A DNA stretch of 64,000 nt from Thiohalocapsa sp. PB-PSB1. GTDB taxonomy: Bacteria; Pseudomonadota; Gammaproteobacteria; Chromatiales; Chromatiaceae. Below are positions 36,510 through 45,227 of this stretch, in pieces. Below the pieces are notes generated by a model. It made no database searches. It was given only the letters and a program-made list of their open reading frames with translations, and was not told the DNA's origin. How positions within the stretch are numbered: position 1 is the stretch's first letter; each line of letters opens with the position of its first letter. The stretch spans positions 930,001 through 994,000 of the forward strand of contig CP050890.1 of NCBI GenBank assembly GCA_016745215.1, in the 5' to 3' direction. The position numbers were made by a program, and so were the translations under genes.

Positions 36510-37705
36510 AGTCGGGGTCGGGGGATGAAGCGACCGGCATCTTTCAGTCCCCAGTGCAGTGGCCGTCGCCGCCGCTGGCCACGGCGCTGAGCTTCTGAAC
36601 GCTACCGGCGCGGATCTTGGTGGCGGACTGGACGACCACCACCAGAGGCTGCTGCTGGGTGGCGTCGGCACCATAGAAATCGCTGCCGTCGTTGAGGTCG
36701 ATCTGTACGTCCTCGTCTGGTGGGGCTTGCTCGCCGACGAGCTACCAGGCGAAGCGCAGCAGCAGCTCGAAGCCGGGGCTGACAGTGGTCGGCAGGTCCA
36801 GGACCAGGGCGTTGGAGAACTGCACCTGATCCTGCGGCGTGCTGGCGATGCCGCGGGGTTGGGCCAGTAGTCGGCCTTCAGGCGGCCTTGGTAGCTGCCG
36901 GTGAAGCCGACGTCGGCGGCGATCTGCTTGATCTGCAGGTCGGTGGTGGGTAGCGCTGTTGCAGGTGTGCGCTAACGCCGGCGAGAACCTCGCGCGAATC
37001 GAAGGGCTTGGTGATGCAGTTCACGCAGCCGGCCTCGAACCCCCTGAGCTTTTGGTCCATATCGCCAAGCACGCTGTGGAACAGCATCGGAAGGGCGGTT
37101 GACTGCTCTGTGCGTAAGGCAAGTCCTGGATGTGCCTTGAATTTCTACCATCGATCAAGGTCGCCAGCTGGGTGAGGACCGCTACGATTTCCACGGCACA
37201 TCCCGCGCGGTTCCTAACAACTCGTTGAAATGAGTCGACCATTCCGCCTCGTTGTGCCTAGCTACGGACCCTGCTGGAGGCAACTTGGAGGCTGTTCAGC
37301 CACTCCTTCTAGGATCAATCGGTGCTTCAGTGGCGCCGCGGATGAGTTTTGCTGCGCTCTACCCATCCTACGGGCTGAAGTCCACGGCCTCGGAGTTGCC
37401 GACGGGGTTCGGTGCACCCGAGGGGAGCAATGCTATTGATCGCCGTCACAGTCCTCGTGAGATGAACCCCAAGGCGTTGTCGTAGTCCCTCGGGATGAAG
37501 TAGCGCCCCTGCCGGCATTGCCGTCCTTGTGGCCGCCGGGCACGTAGTCGACCGATGCCTGCACGCCGGCATCTGAGCAGATGCTTTGTTTTTTGCTTTT
37601 TTTGCTTTCTCCGAGCGCGCGGAATGTGGGTTTATTTTTTCTTTTTTTGTTTTTTTAGCCGCATGAACTCGACTGTCACTTCAGGAGTGAAAAAAGTCCA
37701 GGTCT
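36510..37705. other. Decayed 1.2-kb zone between tatD and the first IS copy
   Basis: Contains no intact gene. Minus-strand fragments keep protein-like stretches broken by stops and frame changes: a response-regulator tail (separate entry), LNDGSDFYGADATQQQPL near 36650-36700, and VDYVPGGHKDGNAGRG near 37500-37560 (parent genes not recognised). At about 37341-37372, GATGAGTTTTGCTGCGCTC followed by TACCCATCCTACGG resembles a repeat common in proteobacterial intergenic DNA. From 37576 to 37655 the plus strand has very T-rich tracts. Confidence 0.5.
36940..37087 (-). pseudogene. Response-regulator receiver fragment
   Basis: Reads MLFHSVLGDMDQKLRGFEAG, then CVNCITKPFDSREVLAGVSAHLQ. This is the second half of a CheY-like receiver domain (the conserved Lys in ITKPF, the LRGFEAG helix). 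The phosphorylation Asp half is missing and no output domain follows. It is a remnant of a lost two-component gene. Confidence 0.65.
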
Positions 37706-37711
37706 GTAGAG

Positions 37712-39165
37712 CAATACCTTCGCCAAAAATTAGCGCCAAAAATTAGGTGGGCGACAGCCCGAGGTGATAAGTTATTCAGGTAACAATCCGAAGACCTATT
37801 CCCACAGGAGGCTATCGCTCATGCCAGACATTATGCTGATCTTGAGCTGCTTAAGCCAGAGCGTAGATAAGACGAGCCTTGGCCGTTTGGGTTGCGTTGT
37901 GGAAGGGCTGTTGGCGATGACGGGGCGGGTAACGATGCGGGGGCTATCGCGCTGGACCGAGCGCGGGGGAAGCGATCGGACGCTGCAGCGGTTGTTCAAC
38001 ACCACGCTCAGTTGGGGCCAAGTGCATTGGCTGGTGATTCGCCAGCACCTGCTGGGCGATGAAACGCACTGGTTGCTGGCGGGCGATGAAGTGGTGGTGA
38101 GCAAATCGGGCAAGAAGACCCAGGGTCTGGATCGTTTTTTCTCCTCGGTGGTTGGCAAGACGATCCCGGGGTTGTGTTTTCTGAGCCTGTCGTTGATTAG
38201 CGTGCAACGGCGCCGTTCGTACCCATTGCGCCTGGAGCCGATTCTCAAAGAGACGGCGGCGAGCTGCCCGAAAGCGTCCAAAGCGGGTCGGGTAAGGACC
38301 GAGGGCGGCCGAAAGGTAGCCGCAATGGTAATCGCCGGGAGGTGAGTCTGTCGCCCTATTTGCAGTTCGTTCAAGACCTTCTGCGCCAGGTGCTGGCACT
38401 GGTGTGCCAGACGCTGAGGGTGCGTTATTTCGTCTTCGACGGGGCCTTCGGCCATCATCAAGCGCTGCAAATGGTCCGTCGCACGGGCTTGGAGTTGATC
38501 AGCAAATTGCGCCACAACAGCGCGCTGTATCTGCCCTATGACGGCCCCTACGCCGGGCGCGGCCCGCGGCGCAAGTACGGCAGCAAGCTCGATTATCAAC
38601 ACTTGCCGCCGTGCTTTCTCAAAGCCACTTCCGTGGAAGGACAGGTTCATACGGCCATCTACCAACTGCCCGTTTGGCACAAAAAATTCCCCGACCGGCT
38701 CAATGTCGTGATCCTCGTCAAGACCAACCAACGCACCGGCGCCCAGGCCCATGTCATCCTTTTCAGTAGTGATCTTGAGTTAGGCTACGAAGCGCTCATC
38801 GATTACTATCGCTTGCGCTTCCAAATCGAGTTCAACTTCCGAGATGCCAAACAGTACTGGGGCTTGGAAGACTTCATGGTGATCAAGCCAACGCCGGTCT
38901 ACAACAGTGCCAACCTGGCGATGCTGATGATCAACCTGTCCCAGATCCTGATGCGACCGGTGCGCGAGCACTGTCCGAGCTTTAGCGTCAATGACCTCAA
39001 AGCCCACTTCCGCGGTCGGAAATACGTCCTGGAGGTGTTAAAAATGCTTCCGGAAATGCCCGAAGCGAATAGTATTGACCAAGCCCTTGAGCAGGCTGCA
39101 AATCTGGGGCGGATTAATCAAGAACTTAGTGCAGCATGAGATCGGGCTATTTGGCGAAGGTATTG
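37712..39165 (+). mobile_element. IS4-superfamily insertion sequence, copy 1 (1454 bp)
   Basis: Terminal inverted repeats CAATACCTTCGCCAAA (16 bp perfect) at both ends, flanked by the 6-bp duplication GTAGAG (37706-37711 and 39166-39171). It is nearly identical to 45228-46682 and has the same orientation, but is 1 bp shorter because a G is lost from a G-run in the transposase gene. Confidence 0.92.
37821..39139 (+). pseudogene. IS4-superfamily transposase, frameshifted copy
   Basis: The same gene as 45337-46656, but one base is missing near 38291 (GGG where the intact copy has GGGG). The frame therefore ends at 38345, and the C-terminal half continues in another frame from 38342. The DDE residues lie in both halves, so the copy is probably inactive unless the slip is read by frameshifting. 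Confidence 0.9.
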
Positions 39166-39204
39166 GTAGAGATAAGCGCAGATCTGAATGAGGTGTTCAT
39201 CGAT

Positions 39205-39993
39205 TCATGCCTTGTCCACATTAACGCGTCGCCGCGGAAACCGCTGCTGCTGCTCCGGCTCGAATCTGCCTGATCTCGCCGTCCATTGCTCGACCTCGAT
39301 GAAGTGTCGGTCGGCATTGATCAGATTGAAGCCATTGGGGGCGCCGACCAGGCGGTCGGAGATACCGGTACCTGCGTGTGCGATGACCACGCCGGCCTCG
39401 CTCGCAGCATATGGCAGGTGGACATGCCCCCCCAGCGCGAGATCGAGTCCGACCGCTGCGAGCCGCTGCAGGGCCTGGGCCGCGCTGCCGACCAAGCCAC
39501 GATGCCGCGCCGCTTCGGTCAGCAAAAGCGGGTGATGCATGACCAACACCCGCAAGTCGTCTGCAGACGCGGCCGAGAACTTCGCCGCAAGGGCGTCTAT
39601 CTGCGCCGGTTTCAGTTTGCCGCGTGACCAGTCCAGGTAAGGGCCGCCGATGCGCACGCTGTTTGCACCGAGCACGGTCATACCGGCACCGCGGAATGTA
39701 GGCTCGGTTTCCGCAAAGAAGTCACTGCGCCAACGCCGCCATGGGTCGAGGAGACGGCGGATCGAGATACCGGGGATGTCGTGGTTACCCGGAACCACCA
39801 GCACCGGCGCGGGCAGTGCATCGACGAAGGCGCGGGCAGCGGCGAGCTGATGGCGACGAGCCCTTTGCGTCAGGTCGCCGCTGATGGCGATCAGGTCGGG
39901 AACCATCTCTGCGGCTTGCGCCAACAGGTGACGGGCCAGCGCCGGGCGCTCGCGGCCGAAATGTATGTCCGATAGGTGCAGGATGCGTGGCAT
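39205..39993 (-). CDS. Metallophosphoesterase (calcineurin-like)
   Basis: The five metal-binding motifs are present in order: LSDIHFG near 8, ISGDLTQ near 37, PGNHDIP near 67, VMHHPLL near 150 and GGHVHLPY near 190. The 262-residue length resembles the CpdA cAMP-phosphodiesterase group, but the substrate cannot be told. The start lies 9 nt after the stop of the lipid-kinase gene, so the two form an operon on the minus strand. Confidence 0.87.
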   Translation of the reverse strand: MPRILHLSDIHFGRERPALARHLLAQAAEMVPDLIAISGDLTQRARRHQLAAARAFVDALPAPVLVVPGNHDIPGISIRRLLDPWRRWRSDFFAETEPTFRGAGMTVLGANSVRIGGPYLDWSRGKLKPAQIDALAAKFSAASADDLRVLVMHHPLLLTEAARHRGLVGSAAQALQRLAAVGLDLALGGHVHLPYAASEAGVVIAHAGTGISDRLVGAPNGFNLINADRHFIEVEQWTARSGRFEPEQQQRFPRRRVNVDKA

Positions 39994-40002
39994 GGGTTGG
40001 CA

Positions 40003-40923
40003 TCAGTGGCTGTTCGGCAATAATACCGGTAAAGCCTTCGGCAAGATATCGAAGCGCAAGGGAGTCTGCAATAGCTCCCGCTCGCCGTCCAATAGCGCTG
40101 TCGTCCGCATGGGCTTCTTGGTGAAGATGCGGGCGTGCTCGCAGATGTCGTAGAACATCCGAGGCTCCTGCTGCCAGGTGCCGTTGAGCAGAGTCAGGGC
40201 CAGTCGCGGCAGCTCGTACAAGGGGCCTTCGCGCACGCCGTAGACACCGAGGCGACCATCGGTGAGTGACGGGCGCACGGGGTTGATGCCGTAGCTGTGA
40301 GGGTCGACGGCATTGTTCGAAACGATCATCACCCGGGTGGACAGGCTTTCCGCCCGATCATCGAGCTGCAAGCGGATGGGGTAGAAGGGGTAGCGTTTCA
40401 GCAGCCAGACCAGCTTGCGGATCATCCGCGGCAGCATGCGCCAGGCGCCGATGCTGCGGGCCGCCTCGCGGGCACGCCCCAAGTCCGTCGGCATGCCGAA
40501 CATGGCTGCGCACAGGAACGGCAGTTCGTTGCAGCGGGCCACATCGATGCGCTCCACCCGTCCCGGCGCCAGCGCGTCGATGGCTGCTTCGAGTTTCAGC
40601 GGGATGCCCAGGTCGCGCGCCAGCAGGTTCGCCGTGCCAAGCGGTATAATGCCGAGCGGCACATTCCGGCCCAGCATTTCCCGCGCCATCGCGAGCACGG
40701 TGCCATCACCGCCCAGCGCATAGACCGCGCGGACCTCCTCATCCAGCGCCGCGTGGAGGCGCTGGGGCCAAGCAGAATCCTGATGGGACGTCGGGAACTG
40801 AACCTGAGTGCTGTCATGCCCTAAAGCCCTGAGCTGGTTGGCGAGGTCTTGCCCCAGCCGCGGGCTGTGATGCCCGGCACCACCGGAGCGCGGATTGACG
40901 ACGATGACGTTGTTCTTGCTCAT
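40003..40923 (-). CDS. Diacylglycerol-kinase-family lipid kinase (YegS-like)
   Basis: The catalytic nucleotide-binding motif GGDGTVLAMA is near residue 63, with VVNPRSGGAG near the start and IPLGTANLLARDLGIP near 85-100. The 306 residues from MSKNNVIVVNP match the DAGK-catalytic plus YegS-like C-terminal domains. An in-frame ATG 8 codons upstream is possible; neither start has a good SD. The substrate lipid is not determined. The 330 bp upstream, to the SprT-like gene on the other strand, hold the divergent promoters; no gene was seen there. Confidence 0.87.
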   Translation of the reverse strand: MSKNNVIVVNPRSGGAGHHSPRLGQDLANQLRALGHDSTQVQFPTSHQDSAWPQRLHAALDEEVRAVYALGGDGTVLAMAREMLGRNVPLGIIPLGTANLLARDLGIPLKLEAAIDALAPGRVERIDVARCNELPFLCAAMFGMPTDLGRAREAARSIGAWRMLPRMIRKLVWLLKRYPFYPIRLQLDDRAESLSTRVMIVSNNAVDPHSYGINPVRPSLTDGRLGVYGVREGPLYELPRLALTLLNGTWQQEPRMFYDICEHARIFTKKPMRTTALLDGERELLQTPLRFDILPKALPVLLPNSH

Positions 40924-41253
40924 GAATAAATACTTCGCTGGCTCCATTGCAGCTGGTTATTCCAGCTAATCAGCTGGATTTCTTAGCAGATAGATTTACA
41001 TTTTACGAAGGCAGAACTCAATGCGGAACATAAAGCAGGCGATGTGGGGTGGGCTTGCGAACCCTTGTACAAGTGCTTCATGCAAGCGTCCGCATTGGGG
41101 TTTGTTATCCAAGGTTTGCGGCGTATCTCCTTTTGCATAGGAGCTGTGCGGAATGGCCCAGGGGTTAGCAAGCCGTTACGATGCGCGCACAGACCATCGA
41201 CAGTCGGTCCGTCAGGAATTGAATATCATCTCGAACGGCAGAGCAACCATCAG

Positions 41254-41808
41254 ATGAAGCGAAACGATACGCAACAAGCGCGACTGAAGCTTTGGCGGGA
41301 GCGCGTAATTGCACATACGCAGACATTGGTCGCCAAGGCGGGCCATCTCACCGGTAGGAAACTTCCGCTGCCTGCCGTGCATTTCGACCTGCGCGGCCAA
41401 ACCGCGGGCCAACTGCGCATCGAGCCTGGTGGCCAAGCCAGAATCCGCTACAATGCGGCGCTGTTATTGCGATATGAAGAGAATTTTGTTGCTCGCACCG
41501 TACCCCACGAGGTTGCGCATTACGCGGCCTTTCTCTGTTATGGACGGAGGATCAAACCGCATGGACCCGAATGGCAACAACTGGTACAGGCGCTAGGGGG
41601 CGACCGAGCGCGCTGCCACGAGTACGATACGGAGGGTTTGCGTGCGCGCCGCACACGTTGGTTTGCCTATCATTGTCGCTGCGGTGAGCATGCCTTATCC
41701 AGCATTCGACACAACCGGATTTGCCGCGGTACCCGCTACCTGTGCCGACGCTGCGGCGAACCTCTGAGGGCAGGGCCGGCACTCCATTGCAGCACACCTG
41801 ATCCGTGA
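41254..41808 (+). CDS. SprT-like zinc metalloprotease-domain protein
   Basis: HEVAHY (HExxH) near residue 88, with a downstream His in IKPHGPEW, gives the zinc site, followed by a C-terminal zinc ribbon (YHCRC, then YLCRRCGEPL). 184 residues from MKRNDTQQAR; the frame is open upstream, but the extension has no support. SprT/Spartan proteins are linked to DNA-protein crosslink repair in eukaryotes; the bacterial role is unclear. The terB-like gene follows after 27 bp. Confidence 0.85.
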   Translation: MKRNDTQQARLKLWRERVIAHTQTLVAKAGHLTGRKLPLPAVHFDLRGQTAGQLRIEPGGQARIRYNAALLLRYEENFVARTVPHEVAHYAAFLCYGRRIKPHGPEWQQLVQALGGDRARCHEYDTEGLRARRTRWFAYHCRCGEHALSSIRHNRICRGTRYLCRRCGEPLRAGPALHCSTPDP

Positions 41809-41835
41809 TTGAGATCTTGATTCCGAGCGAGGGTT

Positions 41836-42315
41836 ATGACCATGCTGGATAGCATCCGAGACTTCTTTCATGAGCATGTATTGACGACGCCAGAGGCCGG
41901 GAAGGAAGATGTCGAACGGGCTCTGCGCAGGGCGGCTGCTGCACTCTTGCTGGAGATGACTCATATGGACAATGAAGCCCAGCCGCTGGAGCGGGACATG
42001 GTCAGCAATTTAATGCGGGAGTGTTTCCATCTGGACTCGGTGGAGGCAGAACGTCTGCTGGCTTGCGCCGAGGCTGAACGTGAGGAGTCGACTGATTATT
42101 TTCAGTTCACATACCTGATCAACGAGCATTTTGACTTGGTGCAAAAGGAGCGCCTGATCGAGGCGATGTGGCGGGTGGCCTATGCCGATCACCGGCTCAG
42201 CAAATACGAAGAGTATCTCGTGCGTAAGATATCGGATCTATTGTACGTCCCGCATGCTTTCTTGCTGGAGGCAAAGTATCGCGTGCAATTGGAGATGGGC
42301 CTGAGCCAGGGCTGA
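41836..42315 (+). CDS. TerB-family (tellurite-resistance/DjlA-like) helical protein
   Basis: 159 residues, all helical. It shows the two-part TerB signature: LLLEMTHMDNEAQPLERDMV near 35-55 and MWRVAYADHRLSKYEEYLV near 112-130, with acidic metal-binding residues in each helix pair. No other ter genes are nearby, so a tellurite role is not implied. It probably shares a transcript with the SprT-like gene. Confidence 0.85.
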   Translation: MTMLDSIRDFFHEHVLTTPEAGKEDVERALRRAAAALLLEMTHMDNEAQPLERDMVSNLMRECFHLDSVEAERLLACAEAEREESTDYFQFTYLINEHFDLVQKERLIEAMWRVAYADHRLSKYEEYLVRKISDLLYVPHAFLLEAKYRVQLEMGLSQG

Positions 42316-42416
42316 TATGCCGGCCGCCAGCGCGGCAGTATTTGTCATTGGGCGCTGTTTCGAACGGCAGGAACAGTGCTGCGGCGACGCGTCCTGCATG
42401 CCTGGCAGCGCGTTTA

Positions 42417-42680
42417 GGCGATTGCCGGAGAGAAGCCTACCAACTGGCGCCGGATTCTCGTTCGCCTTCGTGATGTCGAGGCCGGACTAGAAGGGGTGCT
42501 GCCTTGGAAGAATATAAGGATTCTCCGCAGAGACGCAGAGTGCAAAGAGAGACCGAGGCCAATGCATTCCTCTTCTCTGCGGTGAATCAAATTTCATTCT
42601 AGTTGACTAGCTGAATATTTTACCCGGGCAGCACCTACTCGAGGGCAAGCCAGTTGGTCTGTTCCTCGACAGAAATCGCC
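42417..42680. repeat. Family A element, copy 5, with internal deletion and nested insertion C
   Basis: Flanked by TTA at 42414-42416 and 42681-42683. The left arm runs to about 42470; the central hairpin of the family is missing; the right arm is split by insertion C. The right end is GAAATCGCC as in the intact copies. Confidence 0.78.
42494..42636. mobile_element. Insertion C (143 bp) nested in family A copy 5
   Basis: The ends GGGTGCTGCC and GGCAGCACCT pair at 9 of 10 positions. The flanking octamers ACTAGAAG and ACTCGAGG match at 6 of 8, a likely decayed 8-bp duplication. Inside, CCGCAGAGACGCAGAG faces CTCTTCTCTGCGG, a long hairpin. No gene. It is the only copy in this window. Confidence 0.55.
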
Positions 42681-42694
42681 TTAGGATCAGCCTA

Positions 42695-43657
42695 TCATTC
42701 AGCCGCAGCAGGAGCTTGCGGCGCCACTGGCCTTTGGTAGCTGCCGGGATATCCTTGGTAGCTGCCGGGATATCCGTAGTAGGGCGGCACCGGCATAGGC
42801 GGGCGCATTCGATAAGCTTGTTCCCAGCGCCGACGCGCATCTTCCATCGCCTGGCGGCGCATGGTTTCATACCGACTTCTCGCTGTCATAGCATTGGCAG
42901 CCGCAGGTGTTCGCGCAGTCGAGGTAGAGGCCGGAGCCGTTTCTGACGGTTGAGTCGGGCTTGAACCAGCTTGGGTATTCATCGGCATGCTGGCGCCAGC
43001 TTCAGCCTCCGATGGTGCAGTATTGTCCGCGGCTTGCTGCAATTCCTGCGATATCGGCTTTTTGCTTTGCACCACCGCACGCGCAAATGCCTGTGCTTCC
43101 GCCTGGCTCATCGGTTGCTTCGCAGTGGGGGGCGTTACTGCAGTGACCGTTGCAGCCGCATTTTCTGATGCGGGACGTGCAGTGGTTGGCATCGACGGCT
43201 TGACAGCTGCTATAGGGCTTGGTTTGGAAACCGGGGGGGTAACGGGCTGAGATTCAGTCGAAGTAACGGCTGGCTGCGCGCTTGCGGTGGCAGGAGCTTC
43301 GCTCGAGTCGGATTCAGATTCTGAGCCTGCGGCCGCGGCAGTCGTTTCCTGCGGAGCAATCCGCACCTTTGGACCAGCCAATGCCGCTTTAGCGGCCGCC
43401 GACATGTTGCCTGCAGCGCCTGGCTCCAAGGGCTGAAGTTCGGCTGGTCGAGCTTGCTTGGGTGCGGCAGGGTCGGCATCGGCGAGCGTGGCCGTATCGC
43501 TGGATGTCGCGGTGGCTTCGCCGATGGAAGCGCCATACCGATTGTCAGCGCCTATATAGAGATAGACAAACAGCGCTGCCAGGCTCGCCAGTAACAGGGT
43601 GGGTATGAATCCGAGCCCGCGGGCCGCGGTTTTTGTCTGTGTATCGGCCATCATCAT
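42695..43657 (-). CDS. Unrecognised membrane-anchored, Ala/Pro/Ser/Thr-rich protein
   Basis: 320 residues. A single hydrophobic segment near residues 15-36 (LGFIPTLLLASLAALFVYLY) suggests an inner-membrane anchor with the rest in the periplasm. A long low-complexity region (about 60-255) of A, P, S, T and E follows, then a basic RYETMRRQAMEDARRRWEQAYR helix (about 262-283) and a Pro/Tyr/Gly tail with the unit YPGSYQ twice; the DNA for that unit is a direct 21-bp duplication. The first three codons include three possible ATGs. No family recognised; the stop lies 12 nt from the family A copy. Confidence 0.7.
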   Translation of the reverse strand: MMMADTQTKTAARGLGFIPTLLLASLAALFVYLYIGADNRYGASIGEATATSSDTATLADADPAAPKQARPAELQPLEPGAAGNMSAAAKAALAGPKVRIAPQETTAAAAGSESESDSSEAPATASAQPAVTSTESQPVTPPVSKPSPIAAVKPSMPTTARPASENAAATVTAVTPPTAKQPMSQAEAQAFARAVVQSKKPISQELQQAADNTAPSEAEAGASMPMNTQAGSSPTQPSETAPASTSTARTPAAANAMTARSRYETMRRQAMEDARRRWEQAYRMRPPMPVPPYYGYPGSYQGYPGSYQRPVAPQAPAAAE

Positions 43658-43732
43658 TACCTCTCCGGATGCCGTGAAATGAATAAGGGTTTATCTGCTC
43701 ACCGCGGGTTTTGGCCCGCGGCATTGACGGCG

Positions 43733-44482
43733 TCAGCTGGACGGAAGCCTTGACGCCAGGCTGACCAACAGGCGCTGAATATCAGCGCTGCAATGATCGA
43801 CATTGGCATTGATCTGGTCCATTCCGATCAGATCCTCGGACTTGCCGGCAGCCCAGTTAACCACAAACGCCAGTGTTGCATAGTGTATTCCGCGTTCGCG
43901 TGCCAGGGCCGCTTCCGGCATCGCGGTCATACCCACTAGGTCGCAGCCGTCGCGCTGCATACGCGAGATTTCGGCAATGGTTTCAAGCCGCGGCCCCTGC
44001 GTGACGCCATAGGTACCACCATCGCGAATCGCCAGACTCACACCCTGTGCCGCCTCCAACAGCTGAATACGCAGCGATGCGCTGTATGGAAAGCTGAAAT
44101 CAATGTGTGTCACCGCGGCACCGTCCAGGTCGTGGAAGCTGTTGTCGCGTCCGTGGGTATAATCAATAAGCTGATCCGGTACACAGAGTGTCAGTGGTGC
44201 GCAGTCCTCTGCAATGCCACCGACCGCAGCGAGCGCAACGATCTGTTCTACGCCGGCGTTGTGCAATGCCTGAATGTTGGCCCTGTAGTTGATCTGATGC
44301 GGCGCAATTCCGTGCTCGGTCCCGTGCCGAGGCAAAAACACCAGTTCGCGCCCGGCCAGACGGCCTTGGATCAGTTGTGCGGACGGGCGCCCGTAGTCGG
44401 TTTCAACCGCATACGAAGCATTGATTTCAAGGCCCGCCATGTTGGCGAAACCTGAACCTCCGATAATTGCCAGATGGCCCAT
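43733..44482 (-). CDS. S-methyl-5'-thioinosine / methylthioadenosine phosphorylase family
   Basis: A PNP/MTAP family 2 phosphorylase that splits a methylthio-nucleoside in purine and methionine salvage. MGHLAIIGGSGF begins the protein (the ATG at 44482 has an AGGAT SD; a start 7 codons upstream lacks one). FLPRHGTEHGIAPHQINYRANI near 50-72 and the late VGMTAMPEAALARE near 180 are diagnostic. Length 249. Gammaproteobacterial members are often the inosine-specific MTIP type; which one this is cannot be told from sequence alone. A hypoxanthine phosphoribosyltransferase lies nearby. Confidence 0.87.
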   Translation of the reverse strand: MGHLAIIGGSGFANMAGLEINASYAVETDYGRPSAQLIQGRLAGRELVFLPRHGTEHGIAPHQINYRANIQALHNAGVEQIVALAAVGGIAEDCAPLTLCVPDQLIDYTHGRDNSFHDLDGAAVTHIDFSFPYSASLRIQLLEAAQGVSLAIRDGGTYGVTQGPRLETIAEISRMQRDGCDLVGMTAMPEAALARERGIHYATLAFVVNWAAGKSEDLIGMDQINANVDHCSADIQRLLVSLASRLPSS

Positions 44483-44545
44483 GCATGATCCTAAGATAAA
44501 CAAGCGAGGCGATCATTTTACTGAATAAAGGCAAGGGAATAAACG

Positions 44546-44573
44546 AAAAAAACCGGCGCCATGAGACGCCGGC
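44546..44573 (-). terminator. Rho-independent terminator of the hemerythrin gene
   Basis: On the minus strand, CCGGCG, an 8-nt loop and CGCCGG are followed directly by seven T. It lies 35 bp beyond the hemerythrin stop and before the phosphorylase gene, so the two genes are probably separate transcripts. Confidence 0.85.
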
Positions 44574-44607
44574 CAAAATCGATGTCGGTATTGACCCGAA
44601 GGAGCGA

Positions 44608-45051
44608 CTAGATGCGCTGACTCGCAAGCATGCCGATCTCGACCAGTTTGGGGAGCAGTACCTGTTCCTCGCGGTCGATTCGGTAGATCAGCATGTCGAA
44701 GATCTCGTCGGTTTCCTGCAGGAAGTCGTCCGAGAAATCGAAATTACAGTCCTTAAGCCATTTTTTGTGATATTCGTCAAAGGTACGACGCAGTGGCTTT
44801 TCGCCACTGATAAAGCCCCAAGCGATGGATTTGACCTTGGGATCCTCATGTATCAGCAAGCTCGGATACAGCTGGCGGTCTTCCTCCGCCAAATGCTCCT
44901 TTACTTTCTGTGATAGGTCGCACATCAGCTTTCGGGCGACTTTTGCGTTCGGTCGAATCTTGAGCAGATCAACCGTCATGATCGAGCGCAGCTGGTCGAT
45001 CATCTGGCGCAGTTCAGTGTGGCTATTACGGTAGCCATCGAGTGTTTGCAT
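44608..45051 (-). CDS. Hemerythrin HHE-domain protein
   Basis: 147 residues of four helices. Candidate di-iron ligands are His in NSHTELRQM near 11-15, the KEHLAEEDRQLYPSL motif (HxxxE) near 55-65, His in DEYHKKW near 97 and Glu in DREEQVLLPKL near 130. The start at 45051 is chosen because GGGGAGG lies 6 nt upstream; two upstream in-frame ATGs are too close to that SD or lack one. Possible roles are O2, NO or iron sensing; not determinable here. The IS copy 2 left end lies about 170 bp upstream. Confidence 0.85.
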   Translation of the reverse strand: MQTLDGYRNSHTELRQMIDQLRSIMTVDLLKIRPNAKVARKLMCDLSQKVKEHLAEEDRQLYPSLLIHEDPKVKSIAWGFISGEKPLRRTFDEYHKKWLKDCNFDFSDDFLQETDEIFDMLIYRIDREEQVLLPKLVEIGMLASQRI

Positions 45052-45227
45052 TACCATCCTCCCCGTCAAGGGCTTTTGGCCACGCTAATTCGCCGAAGTT
45101 GGGCGGCGTTGCAGCACAGGGGCAGAAAACGTGACCAGGCAAGGCGAGGGCAAAATGAGAAAACCCTCTGCTTTGCATAAACTCTATTCTTGCCTAACCT
45201 CACCAGTATGTCAAAGATTGATTAATA

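Noticed and set aside
36559..36870. Plus-strand 103-residue open frame with few stops
   Set aside because: It is antisense to more protein-like minus-strand fragments, has no SD, and has no recognisable domain.
41836..42315. Tellurite-resistance operon
   Set aside because: Only a TerB-like gene is present; terA, terC, terD and terE are absent, and the neighbours are unrelated.
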